From positions 558,001 to 622,000 of the forward strand of contig JAGMVK010000005.1 of NCBI GenBank assembly GCA_020747065.1: DNA of 64,000 bases, written 5' to 3'. Shown here piece by piece: positions 23,286 to 35,768 of this stretch; position 1 is the stretch's first letter, and every line of letters begins with the position of its first letter. A program made the translations under genes and the position numbers. Origin of the DNA: Cadophora sp. MPI-SDFR-AT-0126. Its lineage: Eukaryota; Ascomycota; Leotiomycetes; Helotiales; Ploettnerulaceae. The notes beneath the pieces are model-generated. The model did no database searches and had not been told where the DNA came from. It saw only the letters and a program-made list of their open reading frames with translations.

Positions 23286-26200
23286 TTATAAGAGAAAGGC
23301 TTTACAGTAAGCGCAAACCTACTTGGGCTTTGTTCAACTAAACACACGCACCAACAAAGAGAAGGAAAACTTCAGAAATTCACAAATCGAATCTTATCAT
23401 AAAATCACCTCTTGTGTCGACTTGTCAGCACAGCCCGGACAGAGCGTGGAATGTAAAGGATTGTCTTTCAGAATCGAAAGCGCAATAACATTACGCAAAA
23501 TTACATTCGCCCATATATCCAGCAACAAACTATCGATTCAAGGCCGCATCACTGGGAATCTAAGAAGTTGCATAGAAGCATTCAAGCAAAAGCTAGCAGG
23601 ACTTAAATTTCAGGAGACTTCTCCCCGCACCAAAAACAAGCGGTGACTCGACTCGGCATACACACTATGTATGTACCTGCAGAAGAACAGGGAAGAGATA
23701 ACAAGAAGTCTCCATTGTGTAACGGTGAAGTCTCGGTTGTAGCCGCTGGCTTTTGTCTTCGCATTGATCTCCGGAGCCTGACCTATTCTTGAAGCTCGAT
23801 AGGGGTCTTTGCAAGTCAACATTGTGACCATGACTCTGTCTGAGGTATTTGTTCTTTGCCTGTACCGCAGTGACTTGAGGACTAGTCTAAATTAGAGCTT
23901 TGCGGTCTGTTCCTTCCAATAAATCTGACAGTAGAGAAATGCAACTTTGCGGTGTAGGGAGGAATATGCAACCCGACGTTCAGATATGTCGAGGTAAGAG
24001 CTCGCCTCATGTTGGAGACATACCGATTGGTGATCCATATGCAATTCGCATTCCCTTCCCCTCTTAAGCTCCTGCAGGCTCCAGAAATTCTGCAAGCCAA
24101 GGACTTGATAGTTTCAGACTTCGAGTTTCTTCAATATCGAGAAATGAAAAACACAATGTAAAGAATTTTTTTTTAGGTAAGTGGGTAGTCAGCGAGATCA
24201 TGACGTGCTACAGCCGGATAGTAATCAAGACGATGAAGAAAAAAGAGGAGATTTTTCGGGGTACGCAGCACAAGGTGGCGACATCATACCCCTCCTTACT
24301 CGAGCGAGTGGTCCCTTCGGAGGATTATGCTGACATGATAAGAAGTCTTGCATGTTACGACAACTTTGCAGCTTGAGGTTCTGGATGTCCCGTCCACCGT
24401 CGGAGTCCTCCTAGTTTTGAACACGGTACACCTGAATCACAAACATGAGATGAGATGGGATGACCAAACACGCACTCACTCACTCACTCACTCGGAAGGC
24501 AAAAGCAAACTCTCCAGCCTTCTCCGAACACCACGGTCTGGTGCTCAAAAAAAGCTATCCTCGTCGAGTCAAGTGCTGCGGTATGTGTGTGATCCGCATG
24601 TTTCGTCAGGAGATAAATTTGGGCTGACGGTCGCTACACCTACCTCAGGACGTGTGCAGGGACGGACCAGCACATTTCAGGCCTAGTCAGGTTGAAGTCT
24701 AGCTCTTCTTGCGAAAATGGGAAGGCGAATGCTTAAATGTAAAAATACTGTATTTTTTCGGTGCTAGTGTGAGGGGACTAACCTTCCTTGTGTAACGGGA
24801 GCCGGATGAGGACGTTTTCTAGAAGCTTTGTGTGCTGCTTCGATTTTGATGCAAGGACGTGGGAAGCGAGAGTAGAGAGGGTGTGGTGGCGGATAACCCT
24901 CCGAGATGGATAAGCTCCTGTGTCTTCGATAGGATGAAGGTTATCGGATTTGATATGCAGGCTTTTGTCGTTCCCTGATTTTGAAGTGAAACTTATCTTC
25001 TCATAGGAGAATTGATAGTCAATCAATTGTCTCGGGCTGCTTGATTCGATGATTCCTCCCTCCTCAAGCCCATGCGTGGCTTTCCGCTCTTCGCTCTGTT
25101 CTCTTCGTGTTAAACGCCGACTCCTATTTTTTGTCCCACGCATCTCCAATAGATAATCCCACGCCTGCTTATCCCACGCCCACGCCGTCTCTCAGTGCCG
25201 TCACTAGCCTGCAGCCCCTCGGCCATCCTCTCCTCTTGGAGCTTGAAGCAAGCGCCAGGCGAGTGAGACGAAGTGACTTGTGCAATTGTGTAAGTGTTGT
25301 GCTGGCTTTTCGGCATGGTCGAGGCGTGCAAAAGCAAGTGGATAAACGTCAATTTTATTTCGCATCAGATGATGCTCGGATGGCGAGCAGCTGCCTTGCA
25401 GCAAGGCCAAAGCGAATGCCAATGCCAATGTCATGCTTCCAACGTGGGATTGCCTGTTGAAACTCACTTTGTGACTTCTGGGAATCGATGCTTTCACTCA
25501 CACCGCCATGATAGCTTGCTTCTGGTTGCTGGCTCTGCCGCAGCGGAGCGTCCAGTTGCAGCTGGTAGCTGTCGGACATCCGTGAACCGAAATGCATGCT
25601 GCATGGAAGACTGGAGCTGTGATGAAGGGTATGGAGACGATGGAGCAGTACAAAATGCCGCTGCCTAGTAGTGGATCATTCTTGGCTTGAAGATATCTCC
25701 ATACTTTTTGCTCTCTCCACCTGCTCTGATGCTGCTTCCACGCTCCCACGGATGGGAAATCCTCGCTTGTGTTTTCTGTCTTGTCAGGTTGTTTTGCACA
25801 TCAAACCAAACTCTGCCTGTCATGGCAAATCCCACTTTGAACCCCCGCCGGCACCCATGCCATTCCTCGCCCATGCATGCACTGTTATCAGATCCCTCCG
25901 GTTCGGGCGAGGCTGCTGAATCGTGAGGACTCCACATGCATGAAGGAGAGGCTCTCGTTGGTCTTGTGGATTGAAAATATCATTTTGGTATGTTGATAAG
26001 TTCGCACCAGAGACGTCTCCAAAACATAAATATTGGATATCAATTTCCTCGATATCCGCTCTCAACTCCATCGGACAGGTGAGACACGCGGTACCGGCTA
26101 GCAGCTCGCCAGCCAGCCGCGTCCGGAGTCTCTCTATCGTTTGGGTTTGATCTCCCCGTTTTGTGACATGACAGGTCTAAAGAAAGAAGACACAGAAACA

Positions 26201-27913
26201 ACCCCAGAGCCTGTAAGTTGTTGGACACGACACAGCCCTACCCTGTCGTGGTACCTGCCTCGAGCTTACCTCTCGACTCCCGAGAGCCTTCTGGGCCTCA
26301 TCAAAAGTGCAGACTTGTCCAGGTGATCACTTCTCAGGGCCGCACAGAGCCTTCCCCATTATCAATAGAAACGGACGTACCACTACCCCTTTGGTTGTAC
26401 CTGGGGAAACGTTGAGAGACACTGGGGGGGGCTGGAACCAAGGGAGATTTCCATTCACATCACATGCAGCTCCCGCCTCACACCGCCTCCCAGGAGTTGA
26501 GCTGTTGCAAGGTGGCGGAAGAGACCCCCACGGACTCGATCAGCAGGAACAGTGTATTGGTGAAGCTCACGGTGGCTCGAGACCTGCCCTAACGAGTAAA
26601 GAAAAACACCAAGACAGACCCTTCGTCCTTCATCAAGCCAAATTCAGGTTCCACGCACGCACTACTAAGGAAATGGGGCTCTTGGTAAACCCTGAAGATC
26701 ACTGAGAATCGGAGTTACCGGGAGGCATATTTTAGACGGGTTTGGCCATTTCGGGGCTTTAGGGCAAAGCTGGCACTTGACTCTGGCCAATTCAGTCCCA
26801 TTTCCCGGAACCCAGCATCCTGGACCCGGCGCGCCAATAGTGGAATTTAGGGGACTGGCTACAGGTACTCCCTGCACTAAACACACTAAAGGTATGCACT
26901 GTAGCACGGACGTCGCCGCTAACGATAGCTACCCTGGTGTGACCTTGCAGGTGCAGGGCAGCCAAGACCAGCCTGCTCTGTAATCTGGGCGGATAGCGGC
27001 GATATGTGACGCTCCAGCCAGAAAATTTGTAGAAAAACCTCTGCCTCCCCCCTCCAGTTCTCTTGCTCATCCATACTTTATTCCATTCCTCGCTTTCAGA
27101 TACAGGTCCTGTTCAACTCGCTGTTCTTGCTCCGCTCGTCCATACTTGAACGGCGTTTGTTTTTAGAGGATACGATAGATACCCCTTTGCTTTTGCAACG
27201 CCCCGGAGAACTTGACAAATACGAATTCGCACATCAACACCGGTACGAATAGACGAAAGAAAGCTTTGCCAGTTCCATAGACTTGTTTGCTTGTTTGTCC
27301 GCCGCCCTATACTAGACTTTTTCAACTTTTTGGGAATAGAACGAAACGACTTTTGGACCATCATACTTGAGATTTAATAAGAAGGAAGACCAAGAGCTGG
27401 ATTTCTTCTGCCGCATCTTTTCGATATATACTTCGGCCTTCTCATCGTCAGCATTTCTTACGGATACCGTTGTGTTGCATCAGCATCTCAGCACTTCATT
27501 CACCTTTTCGACGTTGTCTTGAGTGTTCATAGGAAATTCTAGTAAGACTGCCTATCCCGTGCATTTCCTTTGTTCCGTTCTGTTGTGTTTTGTTCGAGAT
27601 TGTGCTCGGCGTGAATATACGTTATCAGAGAGCAGTTCGCTAATTGATGTTCAGAGACCAAAACAACCTCCAATTAGGCCATTCATTTGCGCTTTCGACG
27701 TCAGTGAATACCAAATAGTCACCGCGAGCAGATTCATTCACGAGGAAAACTTGAACTCTTGTTTAAGCATTTCTATTCGAGCTTCTTAAGGACCAGCTTG
27801 CACGCTCGAGACCTTCCACAAACCAACTTCGAATTTCGAACTTCAATCTTCGAAACTGCAAACATCTTCAATCTTCCATATCTCCTTCACAAAAACACAT
27901 ACCACTCATAATC
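23286..27913. other. Gene-poor 4.6-kb interval upstream of SDR gene
   Basis: No credible gene, transposon ORF or RNA gene is seen. A CACT microsatellite lies at 24473-24493. Many short ORFs occur on both strands without motifs. The right part (about 27070-27913) is pyrimidine-rich and AT-rich, like a long 5' leader/promoter of the SDR gene. It contains three TTCGAA-type words at about 27824-27856 just before the start codon. Confidence 0.45.
24473..24493. repeat. CACT tetranucleotide repeat
   Basis: About five tandem CACT units stand in non-coding sequence. Confidence 0.8.
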
Positions 27914-29067
27914 ATGTTCTCGAGACCTGCCTTCCGCGCTGCTCGCGCCGTCCGCGTTGCAGCACCAGCTTTCAGAGCTGTGCGACCGATCACAGTCTCT
28001 GCCCGCCTCAACGAGCCCGCACCAGAGATCGTCGCCGCGACTGAGGTCAAGCACGCTTCATACATCGATGGATCTGTCGAGAGATCAACGATTGTTGTTG
28101 ACCAAAACGCAATCGACAAGTCTGGCCCATTGAGCAAGGCTACATACCAGAGCTTGCCACCCACCATGCAGAAGATGTCGTTGATGGACAAGGTCGTTGT
28201 GGTTACTGGGTACGTACTTCCTGATATAGTTCTACATAAATTCTTAAGCTGACATCTTGAAGTGGTGCTCGTGGACTCGGATACAGCATGGCTCAGGCAT
28301 GCGCAGAGGCAGGTGCTAAGGCTCTGATCATCTTGGACGCCAACCAGCAGCTCGGCGAGGATGCCGTTGCTTCCCTCCACGCCTTGACTGGCGATACCGT
28401 CCCAGTCGCTTTCTACAACGTCGATGTCCGAGATGAGAATGCCATCAACGAGTCAATCAACGCTTTGGTGAAGGCATACGGCGTTCCAGATGTTCTTATC
28501 AACTCTGCTGGTATTGCCGAGTAAGTACCACTTTTACACCTAGCCACAAATTGGTATGGAAACATTGAACAAAGCTAACAAATTCATAGCTCAAACATGC
28601 CAGCCGAGACCTACGACACCAAGAAGTGGACTCGCCTTATCGACATCAACTTGACTGGCTCATTTCTTATGGCCCAGGCCGTTGGCAAGCACATGATTGA
28701 TGCAAAGAAGCCAGGCTCCATCGTTTTCATTGCTTCCATGTCCGGAAGCATTGTCAACTACCCACAGGAGCAGTCATGCTACAACGCATCAAAGGCTGGC
28801 GTCATTCAGCTCGGAAAGTCGCTCGCCGCAGAGTGGGCTAAATTCAACATCCGTGTCAACTGCATCTCTCCCGGTTACATGGATACCGCACTTAACAACG
28901 TCCCAGCTCTGGATGCCCAGAAGAAGATCTGGAAGTCCCTCACACCCCAGAATCGCCTTGGTGCCGTGGATGACCTCAATGGTCTCGCCGTCCTCCTCGC
29001 CTCCGATGCCTCCGCCTTCATGACTGGCAGCAATGTCATCATCGACGGCGGCTACACCCTCTACTGA
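27914..29067 (+). CDS. Short-chain dehydrogenase, arabinitol/mannitol-dehydrogenase-like
   Basis: Three exons fit (27914-28209, 28263-28520, 28590-29067), giving 343 residues. The first 32 residues are rich in Arg and Ala without acidic residues (MFSRPAFRAARAVRV), which looks like a mitochondrial presequence. A classical SDR follows: TGGARGLG for NAD(P), across the first intron; NSAGIAD (NAG motif), across the second; and the Ser-Tyr-Lys catalytic set as IASMSGS and YNASKAG. The C-terminus is GGYTLY. The closest family I can name is D-arabinitol 2-dehydrogenase / NADP-mannitol dehydrogenase, enzymes of fungal polyol metabolism; the exact substrate is inference. The gene sits downstream of an unusually long gene-free interval with a pyrimidine-rich leader, in line with strong expression. 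Confidence 0.93.
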
Positions 29068-30254
29068 TCGCTATTGAGGCGAAGAATAGACCACCATAAA
29101 AATTGCGGAAGGGGAAGAAAAACGATCCAGGGGAGTGATTGCTCTGGACCAAGATTCTTCAGCCCCAGGTGGGAAGGTTGCCCTGGGCTGAACATCTTCT
29201 TTGCTTGTACTTTATCTTCTTCTGCGAGGGACATTGGGGTCTCTTCTTCGGCTTTTGCGATGCGATTTCTTCTTTCTTTTGTGTTTTTGCTCCATTTTGA
29301 TACTGATACGTTTTTCCTACTCGAGGCGCGACAAAATGACTCCGTTTGGTGCGCGTTCATAGATGGGCGGTGGCGTTCTTCAGAGGCTGCGAGACTTGAC
29401 TATTGCGAGCGATCGTTTTTGATGCTGCTGAGATGGCAGATACTTCTGAATAGAGAACGTTTTCTTCGGAACCTTATTTACTTCTTGAATCTGTGCGTAA
29501 AGTGATTTTAATTGGTGAGCTTTATTGCAGTGCTTGATACCTTTGGTGCAGTGCTACTCCGCTAGGACAGAGAATTTCCTTCGCGTGAACATTGAATGAG
29601 ATATCAGGGGGCTCATCACTCTTTTTGTGTACGACTACCTGATGTGCCTAGATTGCACGCTTTCCATTCATGCAGAATCGAACATGAGTTTCGACCCAAG
29701 TAGGAGAGTATTCCTCAGGGCAATGTCAAATATTGAACAAAAGAAGAAAGAGCGATGGAAAACCCTGGGGGATATCTGCTCTCTTGGCTAGGAACCCAAC
29801 TTCATTCTCATGTCTTACATGTCGCCACAACTTAGGACGGCTGCCTCTGGACCCTGCTGCACAATCAGACGGAGGACATCGATTTATTAATTCACTCTTG
29901 TTCCCTTGTCAATAATCCAAGTTGATCCTCGGCTATTTGGATGGTTCTATAGAGGCAATACCTCAACCTGATTCAGTCTACGAGCTGTGCGTTCGGTGTC
30001 TAGTCAGGCACTGCAATACTTCTTTCTGCTTCAAATATCTCATCGTCTCGCGAACAGAAACCAAAGACATTCTTTGTCAACAGATGTTGGCCGCTTGCAT
30101 TATTGCTCCGGATCGGGAAGAAATTCCGTAGAGGTTCAACAGAACCTTTGTAACGCTCATGTCGCTGCCAAAGCTCGCCCCTTCACTACTCAGCTCTTCA
30201 CATAGCCAGTCGAGTATCAATTTTGTGGAATAGCGATTGTCATAATATCCGAAA
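29068..30254. other. Intergenic downstream of SDR gene
   Basis: 3' flank of the SDR gene and promoter of the next gene. No supported features were found. Confidence 0.5.
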
Positions 30255-33200
30255 ATGACAACTCAGGGGAATGGTGGACCGCAGCTCATTCCAGATGGGC
30301 CTCAAGCGCCGTTGCATCGACAAATAGCCGACTTTATGAACGATCTCGTCCAAAAAGCCTCATTCGGTGTGTCAGACGATGAAATCGAAGACGTTTTTGA
30401 GGTAAAGACCCCTGGTGATCAGAGTTCTTTCGCCTTTAACCTTATAGAGGGACCACGTAGCACATACCCTAAATTCATTCTGGGCGGAGTCGTTATGCTA
30501 ATGTGTGAAATCACATGATGTGAAGCAAAAACTACTAGAACCAAGATCCAAAGAGCAGAGTTCTTCGTGGCCCGATCCTACAAGACCCCAAATATCACGC
30601 AATAAAATGTACTCGGCGTCTCAAAAATGTCATGGAACACATCGAAACGGCAATAAGTACTGGGAATTTCACTTCTGATAGCCCGATCAATTCCAAGTTG
30701 GACTCAATCTTTACCTTATGGACAAGTGCATGCTCGCTCAAGCAAATTGATCGTTATCTCTCTGTGGATCAGGCACCACTGAAATCTACACCCCTCGTAG
30801 ATGGTAGCTATCTCAGCCATGCCTCTGTCAACCGGTCTGGGCAGCTGACTTTCGAGATGGAGTTCCTCCTACGAAAGCTCACAATCGCGTTTTTGCATCT
30901 TCCCGGGATCCTGGAGCTTCCATACAATCCTTTGAACCCCCAAGTCCCAAGTCATGGTTCCGTCAACCCGCGCTTGCTGGGACTTCGCAGGCTTTGCTTC
31001 GCTGCACGACTGCTTCTTCACCAAGAGTTCGAAATAATAAATGCGGACAACAAGGACGAATATGCACGTAATCTGCCAGTAGTTTCATCTGCTGTGCAAT
31101 GGGTTAGGAGGTCGAGAAAGAATGTTGTTTCTGCCACTTGAATCAGTGGCTCTTCTGACATGCCATCGACCCGCGGACACAAGCGAGGAGGAGCTTCTCG
31201 ACCAAAAGACTCGGGAAATGAACGAAGAAAGTGGGGGAACTATGGGGGCAGAAGAAGAAAGAGAAGCAAGAGATGTGTTAAGGAGATACGGTGTTGGAAA
31301 ATCGACAAAGGAGAAATTAGACGACAATTTCAAGGAGCAGGGCTTACCATTCCTCGATATCCTAATACGAGTGAGTCGGGACTCAGGACTTCCTTGATGA
31401 GAGTTAACATCTGGTCCTAGGAAATGTCTGGTCCTAGGAAATGAAGGTACGGCTTGAGGGAAAAACCCACCTGAATGCTCTACTTATGGGTCTCATCCGC
31501 CGTGAGGATGAGTTCGAGGCGAAGCTGGCAGTAGAGCATTACGAAGACAAGTAAGTCTAAACTGGAGGAACTTCCAAAATACCATATAGGAAAATACGTA
31601 AAGTACTAAAATAAACTATCATTTAGACTCATAACAAAACAATTCTCGCTCCTCGACGAGCAATCTTTTACTGAGCACCGGAAATGGGAGGCAGACATTA
31701 GCATAGAGTTTCAAAATGAAGCATTCGACCCACCGCAAGAGGGACAACCGAAAAACAGTTTTCAAGAGATGGAAGACGTTGTTTTCAAAATCTTTCAGGA
31801 TATGGGCTTGGTCAATCGTCATAGGAGGAACTTTAGGTTGCTGAGAGATTGGATCGGCAAGAGACCCTGGTGAGTGTGCCTCTCTATGTCACCGTCGACT
31901 CAGATACTACTTTTGGTCCTGCTCAAGTCGTTGAGGGCGAGGAAAGCTCTTCAAGGGATTGGTCTTTGTCTAACAAGCATGTTCGGGGCTCGCTCCCGGT
32001 ATCAGCGCATGGGACGATGCTTGAGAACTTTGGCCATGCGTTCATTTCCAAGATTGGGAAATGGTTGTTGAATAGCTACTGACATGGCTTTAGGAAGCAA
32101 ATCTACCAGTGAGCCATCCCTTCATCCGAACTTGATTTGAGATAGTTCATTAACGTCAGAGTCTTCGGCTGGAATCATTGGTTTGTTTCGCCGGCATGCT
32201 AATTCAGGGTCTATTGATAGATTATACGACAGTACAAATCCCTCCGAGCCAGAATGGGTCAAAGAACGCGTTGCTGAATTCCACAAGAGAGCGATCCTGC
32301 CCTTTCGGAACGAAGACAACACACCACCCGCACCATCGTCCTATGAGAACGTCGTCCCCAAAATGTTTGGTTTCCTTCCTCTCGAAACAGCGACATGTTC
32401 CAAAACAAAGGACGGCTGTGATCTACGACGGGAGAAATGCGCACTCTGCAAGAAGTGCTATTATCGGGGTTTCAGCGAGGGTCCCAAGGGTTTCTGCAGC
32501 ACGATCGTGGAACTCCATTGCAAGGATGCAGACAAGTTCCATGTGAAGTGTATATTCGGTTACTGGGACGCGAGGGGCAAGTATCTGCACTCGTGTCCTA
32601 CATGTGGCGATATGGCCAAGCTGAATTACGAGACTGTTGGCCTGAACCCAGCACATGGGGATTTTGCACACAACAATCAGAACTATGCCACGGCGGCAAA
32701 TGTAGCGACATACCTCCACTCCGATCATCCAGTACTGACCAAAAAGGCAAGAGAGCTGTATGATGCGCCTCCCGTGCCATTATTTCCACGCCAAGGAGGA
32801 GATGATCCTATGGACTTGGATATGTTTCCTAATCCGCCAGCTACAGCTGTTGGGCGTGCTTATTATGAGAGCGAGAATCAGTATTATGTTGCTGTTAGGG
32901 AGATGCCTATCTTGTGAGTTAATTTCCGTCAATTGCTTGTCCCCAGTTCCTCTCCTCTCCACTATCTGGAAATGACCCATATACCCCCAAAATTCTTCCC
33001 CTTACCTCACATCTCCCTCCTTCCCATCCCAACCTCTGCATGAGTACCCTCCCGTGCCCATCATCTTACATTGAACTGCAACTAATAAACCCACCCCCTC
33101 CACAGCTGGCGATCTGGCTTCTTCTCCCCCGGCGAACAAACCAGCGCCCAATTCTCCCGCGCCCAATACACCAGCGCCTACCCCACCATGTCCACAATCA

Positions 33201-33511
33201 GCGAGCTCCACTCTCTCAACTACGAAGACCTCCAAGTAAACATGGACATCTCGCGTCAGGTAGCTGCTCGCGGCGCTTCCGACAGCGTCGCAAAAGCCGC
33301 GGGCGATTTGTTCCTGCAGAGGGAGTTTGACCGTGGCAGGACGGACGTGTATGATGATGAGGGGGGGAGGGCATTGCCTGGGGCGAGAGTGGCGCCGGCT
33401 GTGGAGGCGGCGATGTTGAGGGCGAGGAGGAGGAGGAGGAGGAGGAGGAGGAGGAGGGAGTTTAAGAGGAGGGAGGAGATGAGGAGACAGAGGATGGGGT
33501 TGGGGGCTTGA
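30255..33511 (+). CDS. RING-H2-like protein with polyarginine tail, multi-exon
   Basis: This is probably one gene. Exons that stay in frame are 30255-30502, 30559-31067, 31108-31370, 31438-31550, 31627-31869, then (after an unresolved stretch at about 31870-32159) 32160-32915 and 33106-33511. The 31068-31107 intron is only 40 nt, so that join is weak. The N-terminal part, about 450 residues, has no motif I recognise. The 32160 exon encodes a cysteine-rich finger: CALCKKC, CSTIVELHC, FHVKC and CPTC, with the H-x2-C and C-P-x-C spacing of RING-H2 domains, suggesting a ubiquitin ligase. The last exon has a run of eleven Arg from an AGG repeat, then EFKRREE and the stop. Two genes (split near 32.1 kb) are the main alternative. 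Confidence 0.55.
31404..31437 (+). repeat. 17-bp tandem duplication spanning a 3' splice site
   Basis: The unit TCTGGTCCTAGGAAATG-like sequence occurs twice back to back, so the intron of the RING gene has two identical CCTAG acceptors (ending 31420 and 31437). The first leads to an in-frame stop within a few codons. The second continues the reading frame (EMKVRLEGK). Confidence 0.7.
33422..33459 (+). repeat. AGG trinucleotide repeat coding polyarginine
   Basis: A run of AGG triplets inside the last exon of the RING gene encodes eleven consecutive Arg residues. Confidence 0.85.
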
Positions 33512-34324
33512 GGTAGAGGGGTTTGTTGGTGGGTGGATGGGTGCTGGTGATGAGGGAAGGGATTATTTAGATTCCGCTCCATGTTGACATGAGAGAACGC
33601 GGTTTGTATTGTTGTAAAAATGTGTCTAGTCTTTCAATATTACATCTAAAGCTCTGCGTAGAAGATGTCTCATTTTTAGTGAAGCTTTTGCTGTTTTGGC
33701 TTTATTTACATTTCACTTGGCGCGAGTCTCCACTCTCGCTTGGAAGATTGCAGATCCTCCCTGAGTTCGAATTCAGGGCCACAGTTCACAAAAGTCAAAC
33801 CACAACAACAGCTGATGATATAAAAAGGACACTCAGATTCGCTAAAACTAATTTTAATTCGCCACCTACCCGTAAATTCGAGAAAGTCTCGTAAAATTGC
33901 TTCCAAAAAGTGTATCAAACAAGTCATATCAAGTCCACAAACTAGCTAGATAGCAAGAATCGCAACGAAGGACGCGAAAGTATGTAAGTGAACACCGAAC
34001 GCCATTCCTCATATGCAACGACTCCCGTCCTGTATCTCCCGCTCTTCATCTCCAAAGATCTTCATTTAAATGGGAAATAAGGCCAACAGTAGTAGATAAG
34101 GGAAGGAGAATATCCAGAGTGACACGAACCAATTCAATGTCTTTGTATTGACCGATACTTCGCTATGTGAACGGTACCCATTGAGCACCGGTGTTGTAAA
34201 TAAACAATATCGGAAAGCTGATGTTTCAAATGCGAATTTTCGGCCGCAAGAGGATAGGAGTGAGGAAGAGATGGGGAGTAAATGATTGAAGATGTGAGAT
34301 TTGTGTGTATGACACTGAGGGGAA
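33512..34324. other. Convergent intergenic region
   Basis: 3' flanks of the RING gene and of the minus-strand Ysc84 gene. No gene or RNA is supported. Confidence 0.5.
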
Positions 34325-35768
34325 TTATTTCTTCATCTCGACATAGTTCGCAGGAAAGATCCCGGTTCTAGATCCGCAGATACCAGTCCTATCATGTGTC
34401 AGTATTCAAGATACATTGTGTCTTTTCAGGAGGAACATACCACCAGTCATTCGTACTCTCAGTCTTCTTCGTCACCTGGATAATATCGCCCTTCTTGAAT
34501 CCTAAGTCACCTGGTTGTTCGCCATCGAAGGTGAACAAAGCTACTGCTTCATTATCGCGGAGAGAACCCGTTTTACTCTGGAAGAGAGGTTTGGGCGCAG
34601 ATGGTCTTCCAGGTCCGATCTTGCCACTGCCTATCGTGCCTGTAGGGCTTCGTGGGCTGTCTGAGTAGACGTAATCGTCGTCAAACCCTCCACGGGCTCG
34701 GCCAGATGTGTTACTCGCACCAGTGTTAAAAGTGTTGACTCTCGCAGCGCTTCCTGTAGGCCGGTCGTAGATATCGTCCGCCCATGTACTTGCACGTTTC
34801 GGCCTGTCGCTGTATACGTATTCGTTATCCTGGTTCACACTTCCTGTGCGATCTCTCCGAACACCTTCTCCATATGCACTTCCTCGCCTACCTTCCCAGA
34901 CCACATCGTCATGTCTGTCGTCATAGACCGGGATATCGTTGTATGTGGCGTCGTCCGATGCAGATATTCCAGCGAATATCCTCGAGTTCAAGACACTCAT
35001 GAGTGGCTGTGCCGCAGGCGGAGGACGAACTGATCCTTGGAGGAGTTGGACGGCTGTGAAACGTTGTCCGTAGAGCTTCTCATTCGCATCTCTCCGCTCA
35101 ATAATAGCACTTCCCTCCAAACTGACACCAGCGAACAATCCCTTCGTTTTGCTGTAACTGAAGATACCCGCCACGCCTTTCATGCTTGCCGCACCCGCAG
35201 CTTCGGCATTCCGTCCTACTGGCCCGGCAGCTATAGATACGTTGCCGCCGAGAGTAAGAGAACCGGCTTGTGAGAATGTGCGCACAGCCGCGGCATCGTT
35301 CAGGATGAAGACGAAGTCTGTGATTTCAAAACCGATCTGCCCGCCAAATCCGGCTCCGCCGGTTCCAATAGCTGAAGGCGCACTCCAAGTGCCGTCTGCC
35401 AGGCGCGCAACAACGACACCATTGCCATATCGCCCTGAGCCGAGGAAACCTGCCTTGATAACTGTGAGGATCGCAAGTCCCTAAGCTTCCGATTAGCTAT
35501 GCCACTGGGAAACTGGGGAAGCTAGATAACTAGAAGGACCGCGCAGAAGTGTCATACCTTTGCATTCGCGAGAACTTGAGGAGGGATGATCTTATCTGGA
35601 CCGAAAGCCTGTCGAGGGTCGACGAAGGAAGCTAAAATCTTGCCACATTTCTTGCATTCCGCTGGGGGAGACCAGGTCAGTCAGCTATCTGCTCCGGCAC
35701 TTACACATCCAGAGGCAGTTCAAGTACTTACATGCCATAGACGAGGGAAGTGGATTATGGATCCCCAT
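34325..35768 (-). CDS. Ysc84/SH3YL1-type SYLF-SH3 actin-patch protein
   Basis: Four exons fit (35768-35732, 35661-35558, 35480-34441, 34388-34325), giving 414 residues. The tiny first exon yields the family's typical beginning MGIHNPLPSSMASECKK. The SYLF (Ysc84) lipid/actin-binding domain occupies about residues 1-215, with IIPPQVLANAKGLAI, GFGGQIGFEITDFVF, and the segment running through GRNAEAA and FSYSKTKGLFAGVSLEG. A 130-residue disordered linker holds repeated YVYSD motifs. The C-terminal SH3 domain (about 355-414) reads ALFTFDGEQPGDLGFKKGD, then NDWWTG across the last intron, and ends FPANYVEM. It is expected at cortical actin patches in endocytosis. The C-terminus depends on the last splice; read-through would truncate the SH3 domain. 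Confidence 0.95.

Noticed and set aside
33750..33790. tRNA T-arm-like GTTCGAAT word flanked by CCTGA/TCAGG
   Set aside because: The loop is one base too long and no matching acceptor, D-arm or anticodon arm was found upstream.
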